DNA of 64,000 bases. It comes from Ipomoea triloba (Eukaryota; Streptophyta; Magnoliopsida; Solanales; Convolvulaceae). A program made the translations under genes and the position numbers. Where the stretch lies: contig NC_044924.1 in NCBI RefSeq assembly GCF_003576645.1, positions 26,718,592-26,782,591 of the forward strand, written 5' to 3'. This document shows, one piece after another, positions 45,743 to 59,235 of the stretch (position 1 is its first letter; the number at the start of each line of letters is the position of its first letter). The notes beneath the pieces were generated by a model. That model ran no database searches, was not told the origin of the DNA, and worked only from the letters and a program-made list of their open reading frames with translations.

Positions 45743-46860
45743 CAACTTGACCAATGTCAAGACTATTATGTTTATAAAATGTCTCTCAACCGTTACTAAA
45801 AAATGTGCATATGTGAACCCTCCATTGGGGGCCCGACGATCACCTCAAGGTTGCAATCTCACCTAAAACAATGAAAAAGTTAATTAATTAAACAAGTTTT
45901 TTTTTGAAAGGTTAATTAAACAAGTTTGTTGTTTGGATTTTTTTTTTCTATTTTTTTTTTTGTTAACATGATAAAATTTTATAATGAAATAAATTGAATA
46001 CATACACATTAAAAATAAATATCAAACAAAAAATAACCAAACAGAAATGATGTAGCATGCAACCCAACAATAAAAATATCTCGTAGAATATATAACAACA
46101 ATATAAATACGATGTAGAAAGAACAGACTCTAAACCACAACTCAAACTTTTCTACAACAAAAGTAGCCCAAAATGTTAGAAACCATTTTGAACAGCTTCA
46201 ATATAGGTCACCCAATGCAATCCTCCCTTAAAAATAAAATTTTCATCACCCTAAGATGCTAATCTAGTCCCAAAATAACTACCCTTTATGATCCCTTAAA
46301 TGGTTCAAGTAACCTTTGCAATCTCCCTGGATACTACTTAGATTTGTAACCAAAAACAAACATTGTTCGACAATACTTCCTTTGACTTCAACCCTAATCC
46401 CTATTATCCTAGATCAATGACTTCAACACCAAAACTAAGAGATCTATCTTTTGAACAACAATATTGAGTATAAATTCAACAATGTATCACTAATGCTCCA
46501 TGACAACCAATAGATCGATCTAATCCAAAACCCACATCTTTCAACACAATATCCTAAAACTTTTACTCTATTCTCTAACATCCTAGATGTATTACACCAC
46601 CAAAAAAAAAGAAACATTAGGAAAAATTCTACAATGCTTCTCTAGTCCTTCATGACCATCACTAAATCTTCAACTCAAAACCACAAAAACTAAGTGAAAA
46701 CTTGACAAAGTTTATCTAGTCCCGGATAACCACCAAAATATCTACAAACAAAAATGCACTTATTCAAAATCAAATGAAAACTCGATAAAGATTCTTTATT
46801 ACAATAGTTCTTTTTTATGAAAAAAGAAATTAAAGAAGAATGTTGTGAATGTTTCATATA
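45743..46860 (-). other. Degenerate repetitive sequence beside the inverted hAT remnant
   Basis: No gene. Read on the minus strand, units of the form TGGTCATGAAGGACTAGAGAAG / TTGTCATGGAGCATTAGTGA recur several times at roughly 110-200-bp spacing between 46300 and 46800. Whether it belongs to the hAT element is unclear. Confidence 0.4.
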
Positions 46861-46883
46861 TAATTACCTTTTTCTCCTTGTCG

Positions 46884-47015
46884 TCATTCCCTATAGTTTG
46901 AGAGCTCATGAACTTCAAAAGTATAAGTGTGTTTGATCTTCTTGTCGCTTGAAGGTTGACCTTCCCCTTGATCCTTAGTTAGATTTTCCATTTCCCCCTC
47001 CTTACACTCTGTCAT
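46884..47015 (-). other. 43-codon acidic/basic frame of unknown origin
   Basis: On the minus strand, ATG at 47015 reads MTECKEGEMENLTKDQGEG and HTYTFEVHELSNYRE before a TGA. It lies where transposase exons would be expected but does not match the first copy. It may be filler captured by the element, or chance. Confidence 0.2.
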
Positions 47016-47204
47016 AGACCACAATAAAATAGAATAAAATAAACACTAAAGTGCTTGTAGGATTCTTACAAATACTCTAGTATAGAGCTATTCGGCCTAT
47101 TCTAGCCAAAATAATTAAATAAGTAAACAAAATAAAACATAAAAGTTAGAACTTGCAATCATAGCAAATACAATTATACAAATTTACAACTTATAAAAGT
47201 TAGG

Positions 47205-47395
47205 ATCTTTTCAAAGTAATCCTAGACTTTGGATCTAGACTCAATTTCCTTCCCCGTCTTAGCGACAAGAACATTAGGAGTAACCATAGGCTATTGAGTA
47301 TCTGTCTCAATGCCTTGGATTTGTACTCCTTATTCATCTACTATTAAAGTTGGAAGAGGTCCAACCACACTATTGATACCTTGATTGCTCTTCAT
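47205..47395 (-). pseudogene. hAT transposase N-terminal fragment
   Basis: From the ATG at 47395 (minus strand) the reading MKSNQG..., GVQIQGIETDTQ and SRSKV-stop-DYFEK aligns with the opening of the first element (MKSISA, GVEAQGTEKNPQQ, KV-stop-DHFE). It has in-frame stops. The conserved tryptophan before DYF is a TAG here and a TGA in the copy at 1140. The zinc finger that should follow is absent. Confidence 0.6.
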
Positions 47396-48844
47396 CTATA
47401 AGGAAAGGCAATTGTGTATTAGAGTTACAAAATAATAGATTAACAGATTAATAGTAAAAGGCTTCCACCACATACACATTACAAATTTACTTCCATAATC
47501 AGGATTCAAGAAGACAGAAATACATGTATTTTTAGAATTTATCATCTTATGGTAATGCCTAAAAATTAGGGCTCAACAGTCAACATATATTATATTACAT
47601 ACACATACACAAACACATTCACTCCCATAATAAGGAATTCATGTATTTCAGAATTCATCATTTTTTGGAAATGTCCACAAATTAGCTTAGGGCTCAACAG
47701 TCAACATATAACATATTACATACACATACACATTTACTTCCACAATTAGGAATTTATCATCTTTTGTAAATGTCCACAAATTAGGACTTCTACCACATAA
47801 TATTCAACAGTTCAACAATAGAAATTGTCATTCATATGGAAATGCCCCAAAATTAAGGCTCAACAGTCAACAATCAACATAAATAAACTTACACACATAT
47901 ATTAGTACTCAATAGGCTTCCACCACCGCCACACATTTACAACTAATAATGATATACAAAATTTAAGGGTCCTCCCATCATAAACATACAAATGTATATC
48001 AAAATTTATATAAATTCATCACGCATATGAAAAGCCCAAAAATTAAGGCACACTCACAAATTAGGGTTCATGCAACAATGCAACATCATAGAATCAATAC
48101 ATCGGCAAGTAGGAACCCAATTATAACAGACTAACATGCAACAACATGAACATATAAAAAAATTGTAGATTTACTTGTTTTCTCAAATTTTCCCTCTTGA
48201 GAACTCGGGCTTCAAGCCTTCAAATATCAACGTCGGGCTATGGATTTCCACCCGCGATTGCGGCGAATAGTAGAAGTTCAGAACGACAATACCCAAGAAC
48301 GACGTCTTTGTGAGGCTTCCACCAGAGTCCAAAACAAAGACCACAACGACATCGATTCCCATAGAAGACTCAAAGGGGAGTATGGGAGAGACGGGTTTTG
48401 CGTAGAGACAAAGAGAGAAATGGAAAACTCGGAAGAGGAATCAGGATTAGAGAATAGAGAATAGAGAGTAGAGACGAAGAGAGGAGATAAATGAGACTAT
48501 GAGAGAACGAACTTAGAGAACTGGAAAAGACAGACACAAGGAGCGACTAAGCAAATGACTAAAATGAGAAACCCTTAGTCGATGGATTATTTAAATACAA
48601 ATCCCAAATGAAGCCATTGTATATATATATAGACACACACATACATACATATAAAACTTTGAATTTCAGACGGGTTCGAATATGAAATATCCTAACCCTA
48701 CCTGAATTAATTAAACACGTTATAAATGGCGGAGCGGTTTGAATTTTCGAGATCGGGTTCGGATATCCCTTTCATTTGGTGTGGTAAGTTCGGGTCAGCC
48801 GGGTAAATCGGGTGGGACCGGTTTTGCATAGGTCTAAAAGAGAT

Positions 48845-49671
48845 ATTTGATATTTACTAGTAGTTTAGGTCTAGCCCAAACTCATTCAAAATTATTAGTT
48901 TAAAAATAAATCTAGTGATAAGTCTAAAAGTGATATTTGATATTTACTACTAAAAGAGAAATGTTTTTAAAGTTCATAACCGAAAGAGAAACAAATAAAG
49001 TTAATGATTAAAAGCAAAATTGCTGTTTTCAAAAAAAAAAAAGGAGCAAAATTGCTACTATAATTGTGTGACTAAAAAGTAAAATAAACCCCCAATATTT
49101 ATATGAGAAGGTTTTGTTCAGTGATTGGATTAACCATGAAAATGATAAAACTATTGTTTGATAAGTGATACAGTTGGCAATTTGGCATAGATAATGAATT
49201 AAGGGAAAATTACACTTTTAGTCATTTAGGCTTGAAGATTCACTTTTCCCTTGATGGTCAGTAAGGTTTTCTATTTTCTGCTTATTACACAGTAAGATAG
49301 ACCACAAGAAAAAAGAACTATAGTGTTTGTACGACTCTTGATTTATGTGTGTAAATTATTTTTGAAAATTAGGGCAAAAAATAATTAGCCAATTAGAACT
49401 ACGAACTACAAACTTGAGATTGTGAGTTTGACACATTGTGAGGCTGAGACTGTAAGAACGAGATTAGGATCCAACGAACTACGATCGCCGACCGGTGTGG
49501 CTAATACAAGGACTGGTGTTCCGTGTTTTGTGGCAAGGTAGAGGGCGCCTTAGAGGACAGAGCGAGTGAGCGACAGAGGAGTTGTTGAGTAGAGAGAGCG
49601 AGGCAGAGCGATAGAGCACTCATGATGAAAGCCTGGGGCTGGAGTGTTTTTTTTAATAATGAAGATGAAAG

Positions 49672-49722
<51 letters not shown>

Positions 49723-50599
49723 ATTTTGGGGCTGCCTAATTTGTGGCAGTGTGAGCAGCTGCCTCCACTGTACGCATAACAGCTCCGTCTCTGTATAAAT
49801 ATATACAGGTGGAACCAAGGCAAATCAAGGTGGCCAAGCCCATTCAGAATTATATGTATTAAAAAAAATAATCTAATGTGGAAAGTCTAAAAGAAATAAT
49901 GAATTCATTTGTTAATCATTAAAACCGCCCATGTGCCTTAAATACTATTTAATGAAATAGACAACGTAATTTGACTCCAATTTAGGCAATATTTAATATT
50001 AAAAATATTTTCCACCTTTAATTTGATAACTTGATTTTAGTATAAAATGTGTAACGGTTACAAACTACAAACTACATCTTAATCTCTCTTTTTCATCATT
50101 TTCTTGTTCAATTTACATTTTAAGTAGTATGGTTTAGCACAAGATGAGCTAGAGCGTCTAAGCATTATATATAATTCCTGAGGTATCTTTCAATAAGGTA
50201 TAAGATTTTATTATATGGAGAGGCCAGGTAATTTGATTCTTAACTTTTTTTACAGGGTTTTATTTTAATTTTATTTTATTCTTATTAGCTGAATGAGAAA
50301 GAATGTAATTTTTTAAAGCAAAATTAACTGTAAATTCTTAAGTGTTATTTGTGAAGATGTAAGGAAATGTTGTTATAAAAGTGTTGATAATTTATATGAC
50401 CTATTGAGTATTTTTTTACTTCAATTCTGCTTATTTGTGTTACTAATTTTAACAAAGTTTTCTTTTCGATTAATATTTTCCTATTGATTATTCACTTCCC
50501 TTTTAATATTTGTTGATGATCATTTTAGAGACAAGTTATAGGCCATGTTAGATAAACCCTCCAATTTTTATAAAAGTAGCATCTTTATTTATCTTTGAT
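48845..50599. other. Intergenic sequence with element debris
   Basis: GTCTAAAAG(A/T)GATATTTGATATT occurs at 48832 and 48921, and a related AAAGTCTAAAAGAAATAATG at 49878. GAGCGAGTGAGCGACAGAGG (49561) resembles the AG-rich leader of an inverted element. (TA)n at 49678-49719. No gene seen. Confidence 0.45.
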
Positions 50600-50790
50600 A
50601 ATCTAGAAATGAAAAAGACTACTTCGATCTGGAAGGAAGAATGCCATCTTTGGTATATACACGAAACTCTTTTTCTTAAAATAAAAAATGACTAGAAATG
50701 AAGAACACTCTTTTTTTTCAATGTAGAGATGGGAAATGAAAAACGTTGCTTACAAAAGATTTTTTTTTGTATTATTTTATTTTACAAATT
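50600..50790 (+). repeat. CTAGAAATGAAGA repeat, copy 1
   Basis: AATCTAGAAATGAAAAAGAC...GAAACTCTTTTTCTTA...GGGAAATGAAAAACGTTGCT is shared with 52655-52915 and 53405-53635. Function unknown. Confidence 0.55.
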
Positions 50791-50931
50791 TAAGAGGATG
50801 CATACCACTTCAACACAATGGGATTTTACCCAAAAAATGTCAGATTAAAAATGTCAGTTGTATTTTTTTTTTTTTTTGTTTTTGCTAAATTTAGATATAC
50901 ATTTCAAGTTTACATTTTTCATTTTAGTTTG

Positions 50932-50933
<2 letters not shown>

Positions 50934-50987
<54 letters not shown>

Positions 50988-51699
50988 GTATATATATGTA
51001 TATATATGTATATATATATGTATATGTATATGTATGTATGTATGTATGTATTTATGTATGCATGCATGCATGCATGTATGCATGTATAGGAAGGGGTTCG
51101 GATGAGATAAAAGTCGCAGGTGAGAAGTGAGATAGAATCTCAGCCCTAGATAATAAAAAAAAATTCGTCACCTACTACGAACTTTAACAATGTGCACTGC
51201 AAGGCATAAAAATGTGCACTGGAGTAAGGGAAAATTAATGTGCACTAGAAGTCAAAAATAAGCACTAAGGCACAAAGATGTGAAAAAATTAAATCTCAAC
51301 ACAAATCATAAACGGCCATAAATAATAAACAAACAAACAATATTCAACTCAAATAAGTAATTAGTGATCAAGATTAATTTATCTTTTAAAAAAAGTTCGT
51401 CATCTACAATTAAAAAATAAAAAATAAAAAGCTCTGGAAGGCACAACAATGTGCACTGTATGGCATAAAAATGTGCACTAGAAGAAGGAATATTGTACAC
51501 TGTATGGCACAACAATGTGCACTGTATGGCACAACAATATGCTCAGGTAGAAGGAACAATGTGCACTGGAAGACAAAAAAAAATTAACTTAGTTACACAA
51601 AATTACAATAATGCCATTGCGTTTTTTTTTTAAATCTTCAATTTCGACCGTACCCTTGATCTGAACTCAATCTACCGATATTATATATATATATATATA
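50934..51699. mobile_element. TA-bounded module with GTGCACT array
   Basis: A TA/TATG/CATG microsatellite (50934-51085) and a (TA)n run (51681-51699) enclose a core. Near its left is AGAAGTGAGATAGAATCTCAGC, near its right GAACTCAATC, and beyond the right TA run GAATTCTATCTTATTTCAC. The core has about ten AATGTGCACTG(T/G)ATGGCAC-type units (51185-51565), the clearest two in tandem at 51490-51540. No genuine coding frame. Confidence 0.5.
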
Positions 51700-51909
51700 G
51701 AAGTTGGAATTCTATCTTATTTCACTTTCAAGTTGCCACGGACTGTTTTAATATTTTATTTTACAATTACCAAAGGGTGTACATTTCTGCCACGTGTTTC
51801 TAATTGAAAAATGATTGGGAAATCTGACAGTTACACATTTAATTTGACCGTGATTAGAAATATATTTGTTTACTTTTTGTATTCAAAGTGAGCTGTCCAT
51901 GAAAATCAA

Positions 51910-52278
51910 ATGGGAGGGTCAAAAAGGAAATGGGCTACAGCAGATGAAGAAGCTAGATTTAAAAGAAGAAAATTGTGTGACACGAGAGATGGGCAAACAA
52001 AGACAAAAAATAATGATTTGATAAAGGATGAATTCGAGAATGATGCAATAATGAGTAAAGCAGCAGATGAAGAGGTTGATTATGAAGAGTTAGAGTACAT
52101 GATGCAGAACATAGGCATATATGAAACTCAAATGAAGGCTGCTAAGGCCGTTGAAGAAGCACAAGCTGCTATTGCAAGAGTTGAACGAGAAATAGAAGAA
52201 GCCAAAGAAGCAAAAGTGGCTGAAACATTGGCTAGGTTGGTTTATATTCAACAATATAATATAATGGATGTTGAATAA
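51910..52278 (+). CDS. Hypothetical 122-aa charged, coiled-coil protein
   Basis: An ATG at 51910 opens an uninterrupted frame to TAA at 52276-52278. The N-terminus MGGSKRKWATADEEARFKRR is strongly basic and could be a nuclear signal. Residues about 50-70 are acidic (EEVDYEELEYMMQN). Residues 74-112 are an Ala/Glu/Lys-rich heptad-like helix (KAAKAVEEAQAAIARVEREI). It lacks an intron. I do not recognise a family. Codon-like composition and lack of low-complexity artefacts make it more credible than other short frames here. It may be a young gene, a retrocopy or a fragment captured by a transposon. Confidence 0.45.
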   Translation: MGGSKRKWATADEEARFKRRKLCDTRDGQTKTKNNDLIKDEFENDAIMSKAADEEVDYEELEYMMQNIGIYETQMKAAKAVEEAQAAIARVEREIEEAKEAKVAETLARLVYIQQYNIMDVE

Positions 52279-52654
52279 TTAAAAGCAGAAGAAGAAATAA
52301 TTAATTCAACTACTCTGATCTTGCCCCATAGTTTTTTTTTTGGTGAATTTTCCCCATAGTTAATGCTTATCTTTTAGTATGGTATGGTTAAACTGTTTCT
52401 AAATTTGTTCTAAGTCAAATTATTAGCTTTCAAAGTTAGGTTTAATTTCATAATGTAATGAAAGTTCTAATATTTCCTGCAATTCTTGAAACTATGCTTC
52501 TTGGTTATGGATTAATGGACTAATTTTGGAATGCATCTTAGCTTGTTGGATTTTGGACCTAGGATTGGTCACAAATGCAAGCTTGCTGGTCCTCGATTTC
52601 CTCCAGAAGTAGTCAAAACATCGTCAAAGCATCACTGAAAACCTAGTGGCATAC

Positions 52655-52915
52655 TGTCACTGGTCTTTAGAAATGATGAGTGTTGTCTCATATCTAGAAA
52701 TGAAGACCGTCATCTCCAATCTAGCTAATAACAAAACTCTTTTTCTATAGACTATAAATGACTCGAGACCCAAAGAACTCTTTGTTTTAAATTTGAAAAT
52801 GGAAAATGAAGTCATGAAGAAGATATCTTTTTCGCTTTTCACCACACCTCCCACCATCAGAGATGAAGAAGGTTGTATATAATTTCCCACAATGATTATC
52901 AATCTTTTAGACACT
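52655..52915 (+). repeat. CTAGAAATGAAGA repeat, copy 2
   Basis: GAGTGTTGTCTCATATCTAG...CCAATCTAGCTAATAACAAA...GATGAAGAAGGTTG aligns with copy 3 at 53405-53635. Confidence 0.7.
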
Positions 52916-52977
52916 GACTTCAATTATTCCATGTCACTTTGACTGTTTATGCATATGCTTCCATGTCACTTTTATTA

Positions 52978-53329
52978 GAGCATCTACATCTGTAGATATT
53001 TCTTGATTTTTAGAATAGTAACTAATGTGGTGGAAGGGAGAGAAAGGGAGAGAGAGAAAAATGGGTTCAACCTGCAAATATTGGTATTTTGGAATAGTAA
53101 TCGTCAGATTTGGGGACCAAAGCCACTCACGCCATCTCGCGTCAGGCGCCACTAATGCGCCCAGCGAGCGTGTGCATTGGGTGCGTCAGTTGCCTCTGAC
53201 GCAGGCTAACAACCTTTTTTTTTTTTTAAATATGATTTGTTTTTTTTTCTCCTCTCATTTTCTGTTTCCTAATCACACCTACAAAAACTTCTCAAAAACT
53301 GCGAAAAAACTCTATTGATAAGGACGCTC
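52978..53329. mobile_element. MITE with GAGC ends and TTA target duplication
   Basis: TTA flanks both ends (52975-52977, 53330-53332). The ends GAGCATCTACATC and (reverse complement) GAGCGTCCTTATC are imperfect inverted repeats. The interior includes a GC-rich CACGCCATCTCGCGTCAGGC / GCCTCTGACGCAGGC region. It sits between copies 2 and 3 of the neighbouring repeat. Probably PIF/Harbinger-related; no coding capacity. Confidence 0.6.
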
Positions 53330-53404
53330 TTACATATTTAGTATAATAATCTATTTCTTAAAATATACAAATAAATAATTTAAATATACAAAAACCGCAA
53401 ATAA

Positions 53405-53635
53405 TTGATGTATGAGTAGTGTTGTCTCTAATCTAGACATGAAGAGCGTCGTCTCCAATCTAGCTAAACACAAAACTCTTCTCCGATAGACTAGAAATGA
53501 CTAGACACAAAAAACTCTCTTTTTTTTTAATATGAGAATGGAAAATGAAGAATATATCTTTGTTGCTTTTCTCCTCTCATCAAAAGAGATGAATAAGGTT
53601 GCTTATAATTCCCACAATTCACCATATATTTAATT
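53405..53635 (+). repeat. CTAGAAATGAAGA repeat, copy 3
   Basis: GTAGTGTTGTCTCTAATCTA...CCAATCTAGCTAAACACAAA...GATGAATAAGGTTG, a diverged tandem partner of copy 2. Confidence 0.7.
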
Positions 53636-54918
<1,283 letters not shown>

Positions 54919-55439
54919 TCATATAGGATCATACTATTCTATACCACCATAAATATCTATATAAGTAAAATAATCATCTTTAGTACCAATATGGAGGAAA
55001 CCAAGTCCCATCAAGGGGAAGATTTGGAGTAACAGAAAGAATTGCCCTAAATTCTTTATAATTGCTACTGTTGCTGTTCTTCTAACCTAGATAAAGTGTT
55101 GGCAATTAGCATGTTGTAGGTGGAAACTTATAGGCGTGATGATTCTGCTTGCCATGGTCGATTTGGAGTAACAGCAAGAATTTCCCCTATAGTAAGATTT
55201 CAGCGCTTTAATTTTAAATTTTCATTAGTAAGAATTTGAAGTCTAAATGCTTAATAGCCATTAGTAAACACTAAATAGTAGGAGTATTTGTTAGTTCATT
55301 ATCCAGTATACACTGTTTCTTTAATTTGGAGTAATTTGGCTCAGGAACCAGTTTGTAATTTCCTACTGCCATTTCTTTGACTGCTGCTTTTTGTATGTTG
55401 ACAATGCTGGCATGACATTAGCTTCACGATACGCGAAAT
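54919..55439. other. Intergenic sequence with GATTTGGAGTAACAG duplication
   Basis: GATTTGGAGTAACAG(A/C)AAGAATT is found at 55021 and 55159. No gene. Confidence 0.5.
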
Positions 55440-55690
55440 GAATTTTTTTTAAATTAATTAATGGTGGTCGGACTAGTGGTCGGAAAACAACGCAAAAGCA
55501 ACTTTTCACCTATGACGAATTTCTCCGACCAGCCAATCAAAGTGGACGGTATTTCCGACCATCGTATGTGGTGGTCGTAAATACCGACGAAGGTTTTTCT
55601 GGGCCCTCAAAGTGGTCGGAACAAGTGTTGCGACCAAATTTTGGCTATTTCCGATCACTTTTGGGTGGTCGGAAATATGACGATTTCCAG
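55440..55690. mobile_element. CACTA-like subterminal fragment (GGTCGG/CCGACC words)
   Basis: GGTCGGAAA, TTTCCGACCA and CCGACCA repeat at least eight times in both orientations (for example 55464-55487, 55526-55563, 55614-55621, 55669-55677). Such arrays are typical of subterminal regions of plant CACTA elements. Terminal CACTA sequence and transposase are absent. Confidence 0.5.
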
Positions 55691-55789
55691 CGATGGGCAT
55701 GGGATTCTAATTCTATGACCAAACGAAGGAATTTAGTTCCCTTGAAAATTAGGTGTGAATTAAGTAGAAATGAAATTGTGATTTCCTCA

Positions 55790-56461
55790 AACCAAACGCC
55801 TTGTAAAGGAATTTCTTCTCAATATAGTAAAATAATTATTTCAAATTACATAATACCCGTTTAAGAGTTTTTTGAACAAAATTTAGTTCATTTTAATTAA
55901 TTATCTAATTGCATGTATTTCCATTATGGTAGGGATTTTAATATGATTGAGTTTCTATTTGAGAAGCTGTGATTACTTACTTGATAACGTTTTCTATGAT
56001 CTATTGTTGAATTATTATTGAGTTATTATGATTGAATTGCTAAACCAGATAATGTGTATTTTTTAATAAATGTGTATTTTTTAATAGGGTTTAAAATTTT
56101 AGGACTAAACATGAAAAAATCACTATACTGACCCATATGACATTAACTCAATATAATAATTAAGCTTCCTATTAATTCTTTAAATTATAAATAGTGAATT
56201 GATTATATTTATTTGTATTGAGACATAAATTTAATATAACAGTGACTAATAGTAATATGATGCATATTTAGGGTGTGTTTGGAAAACCCAGTCAACGGAA
56301 ATCAATTTCCGTTGACTGTGGAAAATGAGCATAGTTTGGCGGAAAATGGTGTTTTTGAGGGAGGGAGGACTGAGCCATCCCTCTCTCAGTCCGGCGGACT
56401 GGTTTCCGCCAGATCTAGTTTCCAGCAGGGCCGGCCGGAAACCAGAGCAAAGATAATGCTG

Positions 56462-56492
<31 letters not shown>

Positions 56493-57115
56493 GAAATTTT
56501 TATTTTATTTATAATAAATATTATTAGTTTATATATTTTTACATTTTAAATAATATAATAAAAACATATAAATATACATTTCTACTCATTTTCCGGAAAA
56601 TAAACCAAACACTCCTGTTTTCCAGAATGCAACCAAACACTAGAAATCAAACTATTTTCCGGAAAATGACCCATTTTCCGGAAAATGACCCATTTTCCAG
56701 AAAACATTTTCCAGAAGTCATTTTCCTGCTTTCCAAACACACTCTTAATTCATCGTATTTTGATGTTGTATCATTTTTTTTTTGTTGCTTATTTTTCTTT
56801 CACAAAAAGATAAATCTCATAAAATTATCTTATTCTCGTTTGTTGCCTCTTTTGCTAGCTCTTACACTAGGTTTTATTATGGAATTAGGGTTTTGATTTG
56901 AATGTTTAATATTTGTGCTCTACAATTGTCTTAGGATACAAAATGCATGCGTGAGAAATGTACAAATAAAAAAAATATATAACTGTACATTTACAAATGT
57001 TTTTACTCATTTATGCATAAATATTAATTGTTTATAAAAATTTTATTTGAAAAGTGTTTTTATAAACACTAAATACTAATCCAAAATAACAAAGAAACTT
57101 ATTTAACTTTTATAA
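55790..57115 (+). repeat. Dispersed repeat R, copy 4 (split by a MITE)
   Basis: Matches copy 3 up to 56270, resumes at 56748 with ATTC.TCGTATTTTGATGTTG, and then follows copy 1 (GTCTTAGGATACAAAATGCA, AAAGTGTTTTTATAAACACT) to about 57115, where an inverted Helitron interrupts it. Confidence 0.8.
56271..56744. mobile_element. Harbinger/Tourist-like MITE with TTA duplication and known empty site
   Basis: The left end GGGTGTGTTTGGAAA and the reverse complement of the right end, GAGTGTGTTTGGAAA, are terminal inverted repeats. TTA lies on both sides (56268-56270, 56745-56747). Repeat R copy 3 has the uninterrupted site near 40990-41010. Subterminal CATTTTCCGGAAAATGACC repeats three to four times near 56650-56710, and (GT)n plus T18 lie near 56460-56492. 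Confidence 0.85.
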
Positions 57116-57978
57116 GATAATATTCATTTACGCCCAATGTTTATTTTTTAAATAATATTTCAATGTATATCAATGCAAGATTATATAGGAGATGCGGATG
57201 CATATGTTCATTTTCTGAATTTGAATGATTGTTTTCAACAATGTTGTAGTAGTCTCAACATCTTTTCAATGCATTAAGTGTGTCACAATGTTCTATTGCC
57301 TACATTGACATTTTTAATAATGAATTTTAAATCAATTTATTGGGTTATTTGAATGTCTTATTTGTCAACAAATCCCCCCTAAGTAGTTAATATGATGGAC
57401 TTCAAAAACAATGAACAATGTAGTGAATATAATTAATTAATAAATTTAAAGGTACGTAAGGAATATTTGCATTGTAAAAAATATAGACAATATAACTAAT
57501 GAAATTATATCTCTTTTTAAATTTTTTATAATGATTTTTTTGAATAAATGCATTGTAGACGTCGAATTATAAATTAAAGAAATGCATATGTATTATTTTT
57601 TTTTATTGTAACTACTAATTTATTTAATTTAATAAGAGTAATAAAGTGGGTACTTACTTTTGAATAATATAGTCTAACATATTCGTAGTAGTATATGTTC
57701 AACAATATGCCAACTTTAATTGGGATGAGGTTCAAACGTAAGACCTTTACTATAGAAATTAATGAATAAGTTAAAAGTTAACGAAATATTAACGGAGAAC
57801 AGAATATTTAACGGAAAATTTAACGAATAATCATATAAATAAGGATAAATTAGGAAATCTCAAGGAAAAATATAAATCTAAAAAATCTGAACCATCCATT
57901 TGATTTCATAATTTGACCGTCATTTTTTTTTTACCCATTATAGGCCTAACTTTCTTTTAATCTTATTAGTATAGTAGA
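57116..57978 (-). mobile_element. Non-autonomous Helitron 3, inverted, 3' end worn
   Basis: On the minus strand it starts TCTACTATACTAATAAG at 57978 and proceeds collinearly with the element at 13224-13950, down to AATAAACATTGGGCG near 57133. The expected hairpin and CTAG end are lost or altered. Repeat R copy 1 shows the uninterrupted host sequence TTTTATAAGATAATAAATTA at 33552-33571. Confidence 0.75.
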
Positions 57979-58029
57979 AATTATAACAAATATTGACCAA
58001 ATTGTAGTAATCGTTTGACTGAGATATAA

Positions 58030-58215
58030 TTCATAAAGTATATTCATATTCAATAATATCAACCAAACACTGTAATATAATTCGTAAAGTATATTCATCC
58101 CGTGAACCAAACAAAGGAATAGAATTCATATTTTATTCCTTATCTATTTCATTCCTTATAAAATAGCATTCCTATTAACTCAAAATTCATTATGTGAACC
58201 ACACGTGTAGGTGGA
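58030..58215. mobile_element. Remnant related to the MITE at 19896-20730
   Basis: GTGAACCAAACAAAGGAATA...TTTCATTCCTTATAAAATAG...AAAATTCATTATGTGAACCA matches the right part of that MITE. Confidence 0.55.
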
Positions 58216-59235
58216 AACATATCCAATCATACGTATAGAAACTTTAAGGGACAAACAAATATATATCAGGAGTAATTACTCTTGTGAAAACCAAACTACA
58301 AACGTTTCTGTTAAATAGTTAAATCTTATTTTGCCAAATAATAATATTTTACAATACGTATTTTTGACTTTTATTGTAGTGATGATAGTGACTTCGACCT
58401 TTAACAAACAAATTCATGGGTATTTATTGTATGCAGCCTTTTCATATACAATAACAATCAGTCACATCCCACTATGTTGTTGGCTTATTGTTATGCACAT
58501 TAAACTATGTAAAGCACACGGTTTCGATAGAATATAATATATGATCTTTCTAGTAACTATTGAACCACTCGCCCATAATATTCTTCCACTTAGAGAGAAT
58601 GTGACACCCATTTCCGAACTCACCAGATAATTCCTATTCCCTCTTTCTCTATCTTCCTATTACATATTTATCACCATACTGTTATATTAAAAATCTCTAA
58701 CAAATATAAGAAATTTAATACTTTCACCATTACATATTCTTTAATGTATTGGAAAGCATGTCGTTGTTGTTTAAATGTGCGCTCTCTAGATGAAACCCAC
58801 CTTATGACCGTAATTGACAAAAAAATACAAGGAAATAAATTAATCTAAGTTGCTAATAGATAACTGGTTTAATTTGAGAAGGTCAATAGATCAAACTTGG
58901 AACCTTGTGTACTATTAATTTTCATACTTAAAATATTTAAGTACATTGTATTGTATGTACATTTGTTAAATTATTAAAGGAATGTTTTCTAATCTCAATT
59001 AAAGGAAGTAAACAATCGTCTCTTTTGAAAACAATAATTTAAGAGAATATATTTAAAATAGTAATAAATTTTATTTTATTTTATTCTGTCATAATAAATT
59101 ATAATAATAATATTGAATGTATAAATATTTTATTTCAAATTCTTATTCAAAGGATAGGTTTGATAATAAGTAATAAATACTGTTAAATTTATTGAATGTG
59201 ACAACTTTTACTAAATATTGTTTCCAAAAGATTGA
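58216..59235. other. AT-rich intergenic sequence
   Basis: No gene or element recognised. Confidence 0.5.

Larger units (their letters stand above)
46861..48836 (-). mobile_element. Second hAT remnant, inverted
   Basis: On the minus strand, from TAGACCTATGCAAAACCGG at 48836 (hAT-like terminus with G/C-rich CGGG.TC..CGGGT subterminal words), there follow a CT-rich leader (48470-48600), the same non-coding leader type as at 560-960 (TTAATTTTTGGG, AGGACCCTTAAATTT, GGTGGAAGCCT), and the start of a transposase (47205-47395). The rest of the transposase is missing. AAAGAGAT (48837-48844) is the candidate outer target duplication. Confidence 0.65.

Noticed and set aside
48240..48464. 74-codon frame on the + strand
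   Set aside because: Antisense to the leader of the inverted hAT remnant; no homology recognised.
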